DNA from: a virus
DNA: 55,777 nucleotides
IMG/VR virus record: IMGVR_UViG_3300018080_000215
Span: 1 to 55,777 of that record
Strand: one strand, 5' to 3'
Shown here: piece after piece, positions 25,521-31,190 of the stretch
How positions within the stretch are numbered: the first letter of the stretch is position 1
Layout of the letters: every line of letters starts with the position of its first letter
Translations under genes and position numbers: made by a program
Notes under the pieces: model-generated
The model's input: the letters and a program-made list of their open reading frames with translations, nothing else
The model's database searches: none
Told to the model about the DNA's origin: nothing

Positions 25521-25754
25521 ACGCGAAGTACGCGGTGATTCGGTAGTCTCACCGGGTTGGGACGGGGTTTCGACCGTATCGGGCCGAAAGACGAAATGGG
25601 GCATCATCGAGAGATAGCCCAGTGAGACTATGTCAGAAGTCTTCAAGTCTGCGATGAACTGGAGCAACTCCGTATCCTTCACAGTCTCCTGCTGGAGATG
25701 GTCGGACTCACCATCATTGGTGACATAGTTCACATTCCAATACTTCACAATCAT
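25518..25754 (-). CDS. Small hypothetical protein (78 aa)
   Basis: ATG 25754 is preferred; AGGGG lies 9 bases upstream, whereas an alternative TTG six bases earlier is too close. Product begins MIVKYWNVNYVTNDGE, then is acidic and Thr/Ser rich. It looks like a small alpha/beta domain. Its stop codon overlaps the first stem of element E1. Function unknown; one of a set of individually regulated small genes. Confidence 0.75.
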   Translation of the reverse strand: MIVKYWNVNYVTNDGESDHLQQETVKDTELLQFIADLKTSDIVSLGYLSMMPHFVFRPDTVETPSQPGETTESPRTSR

Positions 25755-25775
25755 CTGCAAATACCCCTTTCTGGG

Positions 25776-25991
25776 TTAGAAGTGCTTGTTGATTCGGGTC
25801 ATGATTGCCAGGACTCTCTCGCAAATATCCCGGTGATTGCGAGCCTTATCGAAGTCTTGAGCATCGCAGGCTTCGCTCGCAAGGTTCTGCTGATGGTCGA
25901 TATACATGAGCAGAGCAGCGGAGACTTCGACAGCCTCCTTGAGCATGAGGGGGATATTCGCAGTACGGGTGACATATGGTTTCGGAGTCAT
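25776..25991 (-). CDS. Small helical hypothetical protein (71 aa)
   Basis: 71 aa, AAAGGG 6-10 bases upstream of ATG 25991. The sequence is helical (PLMLKEAVEVSAALLMYIDH, ARNHRDICERVLAIMTRI) and may dimerise. It is preceded by element E2, whose leader frame ends in a TGA overlapping this ATG as ATGA, so translation of the leader could feed this gene. No family recognised. Confidence 0.75.
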   Translation of the reverse strand: MTPKPYVTRTANIPLMLKEAVEVSAALLMYIDHQQNLASEACDAQDFDKARNHRDICERVLAIMTRINKHF

Positions 25992-26024
25992 GGAAGTACC
26001 CTTTCTGGGTTACGGGGAGTGATT

Positions 26025-26073
26025 GCCGAAGCGGCTCGAAAGGCCATCGCTGCTGGCCCTCCTACGGAGGGCT
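26025..26073 (-). promoter_or_regulatory. Two-hairpin AGCGATGG element, copy E2
   Basis: Hairpin 1 GCCCTCC-GTA-GGAGGGC (26072-26056), core AGCGATGGC (26051-26043), hairpin 2 GCCG-CTT-CGGC (26035-26025). The stem sequence differs from E1 at several positions with pairing kept. The core ATG opens a 19-codon leader (Met-Ala-Phe-Arg...) whose TGA overlaps the ATG of the 71-aa gene. Confidence 0.8.
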
Positions 26074-26084
26074 AAAGAATCAAC

Positions 26085-26118
26085 AATCCCCGGGGAGTTG
26101 CGATACTCCCCGGGGATT
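26085..26118. terminator. Perfect 14-bp inverted repeat downstream of the 79-aa gene
   Basis: Arms 26085-26098 and 26105-26118 pair perfectly over 14 bp (AATCCCCGGGGAGT and its complement) with a 6-base loop. It lies 7 bases after a stop codon and 12 bases before element E2. No T run follows on the minus strand, so it may be a factor-assisted terminator, an attenuator or an RNA-stability/processing hairpin. Confidence 0.65.
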
Positions 26119-26124
26119 GGAGGG

Positions 26125-26364
26125 TTACGACACTGTGGTGTTCTGACGAGCCGCAATGAGGTTCGCCAGTTGCCGAAGTTCTTGGTCAGTCAGAACCCGG
26201 GGTGAAATATCCCGGAAAGACTTGACCCGACCCTTGGAGAATCGGCGTTGCCGCTTGTTGAGTTGACTGATGAGTTGGTCAACTTCGACAGGTGACAGGA
26301 AGTTCTCTGGCCGAATAGGGGTATTCGGCTTGGAAACGACGGACTCGGAGAAACTATGAGCCAT
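26125..26364 (-). CDS. Small hypothetical protein (79 aa)
   Basis: Start ATG 26364 has AAAGG 8 bases upstream; the longer upstream frame is not supported. Product MAHSFSESVVSKPNTPIRPE..., then a basic helical C-terminal half (ISQLNKRQRRFSKGRVKSF, LTDQELRQLANLIAAR). It may be a small DNA- or RNA-binding protein. Unlike its neighbours it is not directly preceded by an AGCGATGG element (31 bases separate it from the gene before). Its stop overlaps a GGGTTACGA sequence repeated elsewhere in this region. Confidence 0.72.
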   Translation of the reverse strand: MAHSFSESVVSKPNTPIRPENFLSPVEVDQLISQLNKRQRRFSKGRVKSFRDISPRVLTDQELRQLANLIAARQNTTVS

Positions 26365-26395
26365 TGGAAAGACCTTTCTTGATTGGGAGGTTGTG

Positions 26396-26617
26396 TCAGT
26401 CGGTGAAAGCATCGTCGGGAATCGAATCATCGGGATAACCCTCGGGATACTCGTCGATGGGGTCATAGTTGTCCTCATCGGCGGCATCATCGAGAGCCTC
26501 GGCAGCCTCGGCATACCAATCCTCCCGCTCCTCATCAGTCATCCCCAACTCATCGACTTCGCAGCAGTCATCGTCGAAGTCTCGGAACTCATCGTCACTC
26601 ATCGAATGAATGCTCAT
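26396..26617 (-). CDS. Highly acidic small protein (73 aa)
   Basis: ATG 26617 follows GGAG by 7 bases. The product (MSIHSMSDDEFRDFDDDCCE...) has roughly two fifths Asp/Glu and almost no Lys, ending DDSIPDDAFTD. Such composition in a small early-type phage protein is typical of DNA mimics that block restriction or nucleoid proteins, but also of many unrelated proteins. It follows element E3. Confidence 0.75.
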   Translation of the reverse strand: MSIHSMSDDEFRDFDDDCCEVDELGMTDEEREDWYAEAAEALDDAADEDNYDPIDEYPEGYPDDSIPDDAFTD

Positions 26618-26643
26618 TGCATTACTCCGCAACAAAGGAAAAT

Positions 26644-26707
26644 GCCATTTCGCTACTGGGAAACGGCTGTCCAAAGAGCCATCGCTGCTGCCGCCCCTTC
26701 GGGGCGG
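26644..26707 (-). promoter_or_regulatory. Two-hairpin AGCGATGG element, copy E3
   Basis: Hairpin 1 CCGCCCC-GAA-GGGGCGG (26707-26691), core AGCGATGGC (26686-26678), hairpin 2 GCCGTTTC/GAAATGGC with one G-T pair and an 8-base loop (26667-26644). Leader frame from the core ATG: Met-Ala-Leu-Trp..., stopping after 9 codons. Downstream gene starts at 26617. Confidence 0.8.
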
Positions 26708-26760
26708 TCGCGCGATGTATGAAAGAGACTGAGAAACCCAGCGGTTACGACGGGTTCCGA

Positions 26761-27111
26761 TCAGTACCCCCAAGAACAACCCAGTACGACAGGCTTGTTA
26801 GCCCGACGAGCCTGTCGCAACATGGATTCAGTACCGCGACCACCGGGAAACAACACAACGAAATCGCAATACTCGGCCATTTTGCGATTACGAATCGGGC
26901 CAGCGGCGCGGCCATGAGTCTTCCAATCGGCAGGGAATACGGTGATTGGCAGACCCATAGACTTGGCGAAGTCTTCGCCGCCTTTGTCAGCACCGGTAGC
27001 CCCGCCAGACACAATCTCGGTGACTTCGCGAGACAGGCACAACTGTCGAAGAAAACGGCGGTCTGCATCGGTTAGCGAGTAATGGCGACCACCGGCAATA
27101 ACGAGTTTCAT
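26761..27111 (-). CDS. DUF2493/SLOG-type nucleotide-binding protein (116 aa)
   Basis: ATG 27111 follows TGAGG by 5 bases. The sequence begins MKLVIAGGRHYSLTDA and contains VSGGATGADKGGEDFAK, FPADWKTHGRAAGPIRN and VVLFPGGRGTESM. This is the complete DUF2493 signature: a Rossmann-like SLOG domain with GGxxGAD and GGxGT nucleotide-binding motifs. Family members are thought to bind or process nucleotide-derived ligands and are common in phages without a proven role. First gene of the left operon, preceded by element E4, so probably expressed early. Confidence 0.92.
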   Translation of the reverse strand: MKLVIAGGRHYSLTDADRRFLRQLCLSREVTEIVSGGATGADKGGEDFAKSMGLPITVFPADWKTHGRAAGPIRNRKMAEYCDFVVLFPGGRGTESMLRQARRANKPVVLGCSWGY

Positions 27112-27138
27112 GACAACCTCAAAAGGGTAAGTGGGTAT

Positions 27139-27196
27139 GGCAACCCGAAAATGGGTCTGCCAACAAGCCATCGCTCCTGCCGCCCCTTCGGGGCGG
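27139..27196 (-). promoter_or_regulatory. Two-hairpin AGCGATGG element, copy E4
   Basis: Hairpin 1 CCGCCCC-GAA-GGGGCGG (27196-27180), core AGCGATGGC (27175-27167), hairpin 2 GGCA-ACCC/GGGTTGCC with one bulged G (27161-27139). The leader frame Met-Ala-Cys-Trp... runs without stop into the SLOG gene in the same frame. Leftward copy nearest the divergent control region. Confidence 0.8.
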
Positions 27197-27335
27197 TAAA
27201 AGACTAGAAGACTTGAGTCTCCAATCCCCGTAATGCCGCAGGGTTACGACATCAACGACTACTGCTGTGCAATATCTGTGTTTCGATAAAACGCAGAGTT
27301 TCGATGGGTTACGAGAGACTTAGAAGACTTCTTGA
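27197..27335. promoter_or_regulatory. Divergent control region between the two element-bearing operons
   Basis: This 139-bp non-coding stretch separates leftward and rightward operons and must contain both promoters. It holds a direct repeat GTTTCGAT (27280-27287 and 27298-27305, 18 bp apart), two copies of GGGTTACGA (27241-27249, 27306-27314), and related sequences AGACTAGAAGACTTGAG (27201) and AGACTTAGAAGACTTCTTGAG at 27316 (21 bases with one insertion). No clear sigma70 -35/-10 pair is visible in either direction. The direct repeats on one helix face suggest a regulator-binding site. Confidence 0.6.
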
Positions 27336-27385
27336 GCCGCCGAAGGCGGCTTTGCAGCGATGGGCTTCTGGCGGCGACCGCTGCC
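27336..27385 (+). promoter_or_regulatory. Two-hairpin AGCGATGG element, copy E5
   Basis: Plus-strand copy: hairpin 1 GCCGCC-GAA-GGCGGC (27336-27350), core AGCGATGGG (27356-27364), hairpin 2 GGCGGC-GACC-GCTGCC with one G-T pair (27370-27385). Leader frame Met-Gly-Phe-Trp... is open and in frame with the 145-aa gene starting at 27420, which has its own GGAG site. Confidence 0.78.
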
Positions 27386-27419
27386 CTTCGTTCCCCGTCC
27401 ATTTCCCCAGGAGAATCCC

Positions 27420-27857
27420 ATGAGTCAGTTCGCAACAACGACTACCGGCAACAAGCCTGTTGTCTACGGGTTTGATGCGAGATTGCAGCAGTATTTCCTC
27501 GACATTGATATGTGTCCCCTAGTCGGGCCGTTGGCAGATACTTACGGGTCTGCTGCTAACTTCATCAAGAAGTGCATGATGTTCGCCGTGATGCTGCCCA
27601 ATCGGCATATCAGCGAAGTCTCTGGCGACCTTGTCTTCAGTCGCCTAACTGAAGAGGAGGCTGCCGATAAGCACCACATTGTCCCGACTGATCCGGCAGT
27701 CAAAGTGGTTGATATGGATTCAGGCCAGACTGCCTACCCGAGTCACACCGAGTTGCTAGAGAAGGCTGTTGAACTGTCCCCTAATGCCACCATTCGGCAA
27801 GACGGCGACGGTCAAATCGTCATCTACACCAACCTTGCTTATTACGAGGGGGACTGA
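27420..27857 (+). CDS. Hypothetical protein (145 aa), first gene of right operon
   Basis: ATG 27420 with AGGAG 7 bases upstream; the in-frame extension to the E5 core is treated as leader. Product MSQFATTTTGNKPVVYGFD is followed by an alpha/beta body with two Cys and an Asp/Ile-rich end (GDGQIVIYTNLAYYEGD). No family recognised. First gene of the rightward operon and overlapping the next start as TGATG. Confidence 0.78.
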   Translation: MSQFATTTTGNKPVVYGFDARLQQYFLDIDMCPLVGPLADTYGSAANFIKKCMMFAVMLPNRHISEVSGDLVFSRLTEEEAADKHHIVPTDPAVKVVDMDSGQTAYPSHTELLEKAVELSPNATIRQDGDGQIVIYTNLAYYEGD

Positions 27858-28081
27858 TGGCAGGACTAATCAACTCTTTCAACTATCGAGACGGTATGTC
27901 TCAACAGTGCAGTGAGGCTATTCGCCTGCTTCGCCGTGAAGGCTGGGCAGTTGCAGTAGTCAGGCCCGAGGTTGTCGGTACTCCCCACAATCGCGGTCGA
28001 ATCGAGAAAAGCATGGTTATGGAGGGTGTTCGCCGAGCATCCGAACTGAAACACATGAACTACGGAGGTTTGCGACAGTGA
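27857..28081 (+). CDS. Small basic hypothetical protein (74 aa)
   Basis: 74 aa, beginning MAGLINSFNYRDGMS, helical, with CSEAIRLLRREGWAVAVVRPE, a pattern like a small alpha-beta-alpha unit. TGATG overlap with the upstream gene and GTGA overlap with the next gene show tight coupling. Function unknown. Confidence 0.72.
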   Translation: MAGLINSFNYRDGMSQQCSEAIRLLRREGWAVAVVRPEVVGTPHNRGRIEKSMVMEGVRRASELKHMNYGGLRQ

Positions 28082-28290
28082 CGAAATACCGAGTCATGCG
28101 AAAGCGGGCTTACTGGGTCAAAGAGATTGTGGAGATCGACGCTGACTCATTCGAGCAAGCAGAAGAACTGTTTTTTGACAACTTCGATCCTGAACTGGTG
28201 ATCGAGGGAGTATTCGATTTTCATGGACAAAGGTTTGAGACACCTATGGAAGTAAAGGTCATATCAACCAAAGAAGGAGGTGAGTCATGA
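28078..28290 (+). CDS. Small hypothetical protein (70 aa), GTG start
   Basis: GTG 28078 overlaps the upstream TGA and is preceded by GGAGG at about 10 bases. Product MTKYRVMRKRAYWVKEIVEI then DADSFEQAEELFF, a beta-alpha-beta pattern typical of small phage proteins of DUF-type families where a strand pair is followed by an 'A-x-S-x-E-E-A' helix. C-terminus contains a second strand pair. Function unknown. Confidence 0.72.
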   Translation: MTKYRVMRKRAYWVKEIVEIDADSFEQAEELFFDNFDPELVIEGVFDFHGQRFETPMEVKVISTKEGGES

Positions 28291-28598
28291 CACATACCCC
28301 TGGCCCCTGGCATCAACATACCCAACACCCAGAGCGAATCATTCTCAATGGTTCCGCTGGATATGAGGTTCATCATGCTTGGGATGAGAACCTCGGCCCT
28401 AACCCCGCTGATGTCCGACTGATGGCAGCAGCACCGGAGTTACTGGCTGCCCTGAAGGCACTCGTCAATCACTGCGTCAGAAACATCAATGTCGATGTGC
28501 GGACTTATGCAAGTATCCTCGCTGCTGCTGACCGGGCGATCTACCAAGCAGAATGGGGTAGTCCGCAAAAAGAACCAGCAGAAGGAGGTGAGTCATGA
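28287..28598 (+). CDS. HTPGPW-type small phage protein, copy 1 (103 aa)
   Basis: Begins MTHTPGPWHQHTQHPERIIL and contains ADVRLMAAAPELLAALKALV, the widespread 'TPGPW ... NARLIAAAPELL' pattern of uncharacterised phage proteins. ATGA overlap and a strong GGAGGTGA site. The DNA from about 28271 to 28311 is nearly identical to 28577-28619 at the start of the next gene, showing tandem duplication. Function unknown although the family is very common in phages. Confidence 0.85.
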   Translation: MTHTPGPWHQHTQHPERIILNGSAGYEVHHAWDENLGPNPADVRLMAAAPELLAALKALVNHCVRNINVDVRTYASILAAADRAIYQAEWGSPQKEPAEGGES

Positions 28599-28993
28599 CA
28601 CATACTCCTGGCCCCTGGTTTGTTGCCAGCAATCATGACGATGGTGGAGTCTTGTCTGACTTCGGTCGAATGAGGGATTCCCAAAACGACGAAGCAGAGT
28701 GCATTCTTGGTGGTGGTGACGATTATCAATCGCCATGCAAGAACACCCCTCCCGGGCCTCGGGTTATCTGTTGGACACAGATGAACGAGACTCCAGAGGG
28801 TGGTGACGCGATCACTGATGAGGATAGGGCGAATGCCAATCTGATTGCGGCAGCACCGGAGTTACTGGCTGCATCTAAGTGCGCACTGGCTGACTTGATG
28901 GGGATGTCGGACTTAGTAGAAGAAGGTCATCCTTGCTTTGCGACTATCGAAGAACTCCAAGCCGCCATAGTCAAGGCAGAAGGGAGGGAGTGA
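28595..28993 (+). CDS. HTPGPW-type small phage protein, copy 2 (132 aa)
   Basis: Paralog of the preceding gene: MTHTPGPWFVASNHDDGG at the N-terminus and NANLIAAAPELLAASKCALA toward the C-terminus. It carries a longer, Gly/Asp/Cys-containing middle (ILGGGDDYQSPCKNTPPGP) that copy 1 lacks. Ribosome site GGAGGTGA and first seven codons are shared with copy 1. The stop overlaps the next start as TGATG. Confidence 0.85.
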   Translation: MTHTPGPWFVASNHDDGGVLSDFGRMRDSQNDEAECILGGGDDYQSPCKNTPPGPRVICWTQMNETPEGGDAITDEDRANANLIAAAPELLAASKCALADLMGMSDLVEEGHPCFATIEELQAAIVKAEGRE

Positions 28994-29244
28994 TGATAAA
29001 GCCTTTTACTTACACTTGCATTCGGATTGCAGACTTTTGTGAACACAACGGACTCGACCTTGACGAGGTACTGTGGGAGATTTCGGAGTGTGATGTGGCG
29101 TCGTTTGGCGACAACTACGACACCCTAATCACAATACCCCAGTTAGAGAGTGTGCTTCAGGATATTCTCGACGAGGATGGCCTCAAGGCTCTCGACTACG
29201 GAGTCAAGGACATCCTGACTACTCGCATTAGTCTGGGGTCTTGA
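28993..29244 (+). CDS. Acidic helical hypothetical protein (83 aa)
   Basis: ATG 28993 overlaps the upstream TGA (TGATG) with GGGAGGGAG just before it. Product MIKPFTYTCIRIADFCEHNG then acidic helices (DLDEVLWEISECDVASFGD, QLESVLQDILDEDG). No family recognised. Likely a small protein-protein interaction module. Confidence 0.75.
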   Translation: MIKPFTYTCIRIADFCEHNGLDLDEVLWEISECDVASFGDNYDTLITIPQLESVLQDILDEDGLKALDYGVKDILTTRISLGS

Positions 29245-29245
29245 T

Positions 29246-29500
29246 ATGAGTTGGGCTGACCAATGCAAGTATTCCAAGCCGTTAGTGGAACACCTCTGTA
29301 TGTATTGCAAGTCTGAGATGGACTTCGACAGAGTGATGTTTCTACAGGAGACAGGCAGACCTTGTGTGTGTCTGTCATGCTCCGAAGAATCACCCAAGTT
29401 GACCCTCATGGAATATGGTCACAAGACTGCCGGGTATCTGGTGGTTGTTGGCAAGGGTGATGAGGATAAGGCGATTCGTTGTTATCGCCGAAGTAGATGA
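29246..29500 (+). CDS. Small zinc-finger-type protein (84 aa)
   Basis: ATG 29246 lies one base after the previous stop. Two CxxC pairs (CMYC about residue 18 and CLSC about residue 42) suggest one zinc-binding knuckle. The C-terminal part contains YLVVVGKGDEDKAIRCYRR. Such small zinc proteins may bind nucleic acid or host proteins. No named family recognised. Last gene before element E6. Confidence 0.75.
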   Translation: MSWADQCKYSKPLVEHLCMYCKSEMDFDRVMFLQETGRPCVCLSCSEESPKLTLMEYGHKTAGYLVVVGKGDEDKAIRCYRRSR

Positions 29501-29509
29501 GTCTGGCTA

Positions 29510-29563
29510 ACGCCCCGAAGGGGCGTCTGTAGCGATGGCTTTTTGCAGCGGCTTCGACGCCGC
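29510..29563 (+). promoter_or_regulatory. Two-hairpin AGCGATGG element, copy E6
   Basis: Hairpin 1 ACGCCCC-GAA-GGGGCGT (29510-29526), core AGCGATGGC (29531-29539) followed by TTTTT, hairpin 2 GCGGC-TTCGAC-GCCGC (29548-29563). Leader frame Met-Ala-Phe-Cys... runs out of frame into the acidic protein gene that starts at 29603. Hairpin 1 plus the T run could also act as a terminator if the core is transcribed. Confidence 0.82.
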
Positions 29564-29602
29564 AGTTTTCTGTTTTTCCCCTTTTGAAAGAGAGGTTTGT
29601 CG

Positions 29603-30034
29603 ATGGCTAAGAGTCGTGCCGAAGTGTTGGAGAGTCTGAAAGGCATCTTCAGTGGTAAGGAAAGCCCCAAGAAGGGAGGTCAACGTCCCGCTAAGGATGC
29701 GTTTCCTCGGCCCAAGTCTTCTGTTGTCGCTGTTGATGACGAGGAAGAGGAGGACGAAGACGAGTTGGAGGAGTCCGAAGTCGAAGATGAAGAGGAGGAA
29801 GCCGAGGATTCGGAAGACACCGAAGCCGAAGCCGAGGACTACGAGTCTGATGATGATGACTCCGACGATCTCGATGATGACCAGTACGAGGAGGAGGAAG
29901 AGGACGAGGAGGAAGAGGACGTTGATACGTCACCTGTCGAAGACCTTCTCGACCGCGTCGAGTCTCTTCTGGACTTTGTTGCGGAGCATCATGCCGCACT
30001 GAAGTCCTACCTCGATCATCTCAAGGTGAGTTGA
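29603..30034 (+). CDS. Extremely acidic protein (143 aa)
   Basis: ATG 29603 has GAGAGAGG upstream; a Met two codons earlier is possible. Residues 1-40 are basic (AKSRAEVLESLKGIFSGKES), 47-112 are about three quarters Asp/Glu (for example EEEEEDEEEED), and 115-143 form a helix (VEDLLDRVESLLDFVAEHHA). The acidic block resembles DNA-mimic or histone-chaperone-like tails; a similar acidic linker occurs inside the VWA protein encoded three genes later. The gene is element-controlled and ends at a strong terminator hairpin. I infer a role with the MoxR/VWA module or as an anti-host DNA mimic. Confidence 0.82.
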   Translation: MAKSRAEVLESLKGIFSGKESPKKGGQRPAKDAFPRPKSSVVAVDDEEEEDEDELEESEVEDEEEEAEDSEDTEAEAEDYESDDDDSDDLDDDQYEEEEEDEEEEDVDTSPVEDLLDRVESLLDFVAEHHAALKSYLDHLKVS

Positions 30035-30051
30035 TCGACAATCGTTCAGTA

Positions 30052-30096
30052 GCCCCCCCGATTGCCCTTGTTTTCAAGGCTTTCGGGGGGGCTTTT
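30052..30096 (+). terminator. Terminator/attenuator hairpin
   Basis: Stem GCCCCCCCGA (30052-30061) pairs with TCGGGGGGGC (30083-30092), with an inner CTTG/CAAG hairpin, followed by TTTT at 30093. It lies 17 bases after the stop codon of the acidic gene. It is a good intrinsic terminator candidate and also occupies the hairpin-1 position of diverged element E8. Confidence 0.85.
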
Positions 30097-30144
30097 CTAT
30101 TGCTGCTCTTGACATGGGGTTCACCTTGAAGGGTGAGCCTTTTT
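30097..30144 (+). promoter_or_regulatory. Diverged two-hairpin element, copy E8
   Basis: After the 30052-30096 hairpin comes GACATGGGG instead of AGCGATGG, then hairpin 2 GGTTCACC-TTGAA-GGGTGAGCC (30118-30139) and TTTTT. The ATG at 30114 opens a leader beginning Met-Gly-Phe whose TGA overlaps the ATG of the 302-aa gene at 30179. A TTGACA at 30108-30113 might be a promoter -35. Architecture matches the other copies although the core is diverged. Confidence 0.55.
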
Positions 30145-30178
30145 CTTTGCCCATTCACCCCGTTTATGAGGTTTCCAA

Positions 30179-31087
30179 ATGATTCGTAAGACGATTACCG
30201 ATGACGGTGTTCAGGTCTATTGGGACTCTGCGAAGGCTCCCAGGTCTGTCGTTCGTAAGTCATTCCGGGCCGCTGGCTTCGACAGCCTTGTCCCCCTCTT
30301 CGATCCTGTCGAGTGTCTCAAGCGAGTCGCTCATGACATTGTCGAGGTTGCTGGACTGAAGGTTCGCGGCCAGCCTATCGAGCCGAAGCAGTTGCGCCGC
30401 GATGTTGTCGGTGTTACTGCTGTTCGGGAGATCAAGGGAGCGAAGCGTAACGACTATCGCAACCTGTTCTCTATCGGCTGCACTGGCACCAACGCCGAGG
30501 ACTTCGAGGTTCGGTTCTTCGACGTTGACCCCGTCGAGGCTCCCGATATTGCCAAGAACTTGCAGGCTACCGAGCAGGCTGCCAAGTCTTTGTGGTCTGG
30601 GCACAAGGATTGGATGCCTGCCCAGGACATCACCTCTGCTATCCGAGGACTGTTGTTTCGACTGCATGGCACCATGCTGAAGAAGTCCGGTGGTGTTTAC
30701 TTCCTGCCGGAAGAACATCTCCAGACTTTCGAGAAGGTTGTCAGTCCTATCGAACAGTCTGAGTCCGAGTTGTGTGTGACCACTTGTTCGTTCGACATTC
30801 AGGCCAATCAGCGCATGTTCGACCGACTGCTGGCTGCCCTGGAAGCGGAAATCTTGGAGCAGACTTCCAAGATGAACGAGGACATTGCGAATATGTCCGA
30901 CAAGTCGAAGAAGATGCGGCGTAACGGCATCGAACGGCGGCTCTCTGACATCTGCCGCTGGACTGACAAGGTCGAGTATTACGAGAAGTTGATGGGTACA
31001 ACGATGCCCAAACTTCGCGAGGCGATTGACACTGCCCAGTATGCCATCGGTGTGCATGGTCTTGTCTCAATGGGGGCTAACTCTTGA
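30179..31087 (+). CDS. 302-aa hypothetical protein linked to MoxR/VWA pair
   Basis: ATG 30179 with TGAGG 8-12 bases upstream. The product is alpha/beta (TVQVYWDSAKAP-type start: MIRKTITDDGVQVYWDSAKA) with an N-terminal Arg/Lys-rich stretch, a central EIKGAKRNDYRNLF segment, GGVYFLPEEHLQTFEKVV, and a C-terminal helical region (LLAALEAEILEQTSKMNEDI). I do not recognise a named family with confidence. Its gene is followed directly by element E7 and the MoxR-type ATPase, and preceded by the acidic protein, so I infer it is a substrate, adaptor or regulator of that ATPase system. Confidence 0.8.
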   Translation: MIRKTITDDGVQVYWDSAKAPRSVVRKSFRAAGFDSLVPLFDPVECLKRVAHDIVEVAGLKVRGQPIEPKQLRRDVVGVTAVREIKGAKRNDYRNLFSIGCTGTNAEDFEVRFFDVDPVEAPDIAKNLQATEQAAKSLWSGHKDWMPAQDITSAIRGLLFRLHGTMLKKSGGVYFLPEEHLQTFEKVVSPIEQSESELCVTTCSFDIQANQRMFDRLLAALEAEILEQTSKMNEDIANMSDKSKKMRRNGIERRLSDICRWTDKVEYYEKLMGTTMPKLREAIDTAQYAIGVHGLVSMGANS

Positions 31088-31095
31088 GTCTCCCA

Positions 31096-31158
31096 ACCGT
31101 CCTTACGGACGGTCAGAAGCGATGGCTTTTTGCCAGCCGACCGGCGAACCGGTACGGC
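31096..31158 (+). promoter_or_regulatory. Two-hairpin AGCGATGG element, copy E7
   Basis: Hairpin 1 ACCGTCC-TTAC-GGACGGT (31096-31113), core AGCGATGGC (31118-31126) followed by TTTTT, hairpin 2 GCCG/CGGC around CCGG-CGAA-CCGG (31136-31158). Stem 1 shares no sequence with the CGAAGG versions yet is fully paired, the clearest covariation of the set. Leader frame Met-Ala-Phe-Cys... is open and in frame with the ATPase gene at 31191. Confidence 0.82.
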
Positions 31159-31190
31159 ATTTCATTCCTACAACAAAGCGAGGTTCACAA

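Noticed and set aside
27242-27290. Sigma70 promoters in the divergent region
   Set aside because: No hexamer pair with acceptable spacing and match was found on either strand; only weak half matches such as TTACGA and CAATAT.
30260-31057. Large minus-strand open frame opposite the 302-aa gene
   Set aside because: It mirrors the coding strand, lacks a ribosome site and runs against the operon direction; the plus-strand product has better composition.
31118-31190. N-terminal extension of the MoxR protein from the E7 core ATG
   Set aside because: The extension is composed of the hairpin and spacer sequence, has no protein-like features and the ATG at 31191 has a good ribosome site; the equivalent ATG in other copies is out of frame or soon stopped.
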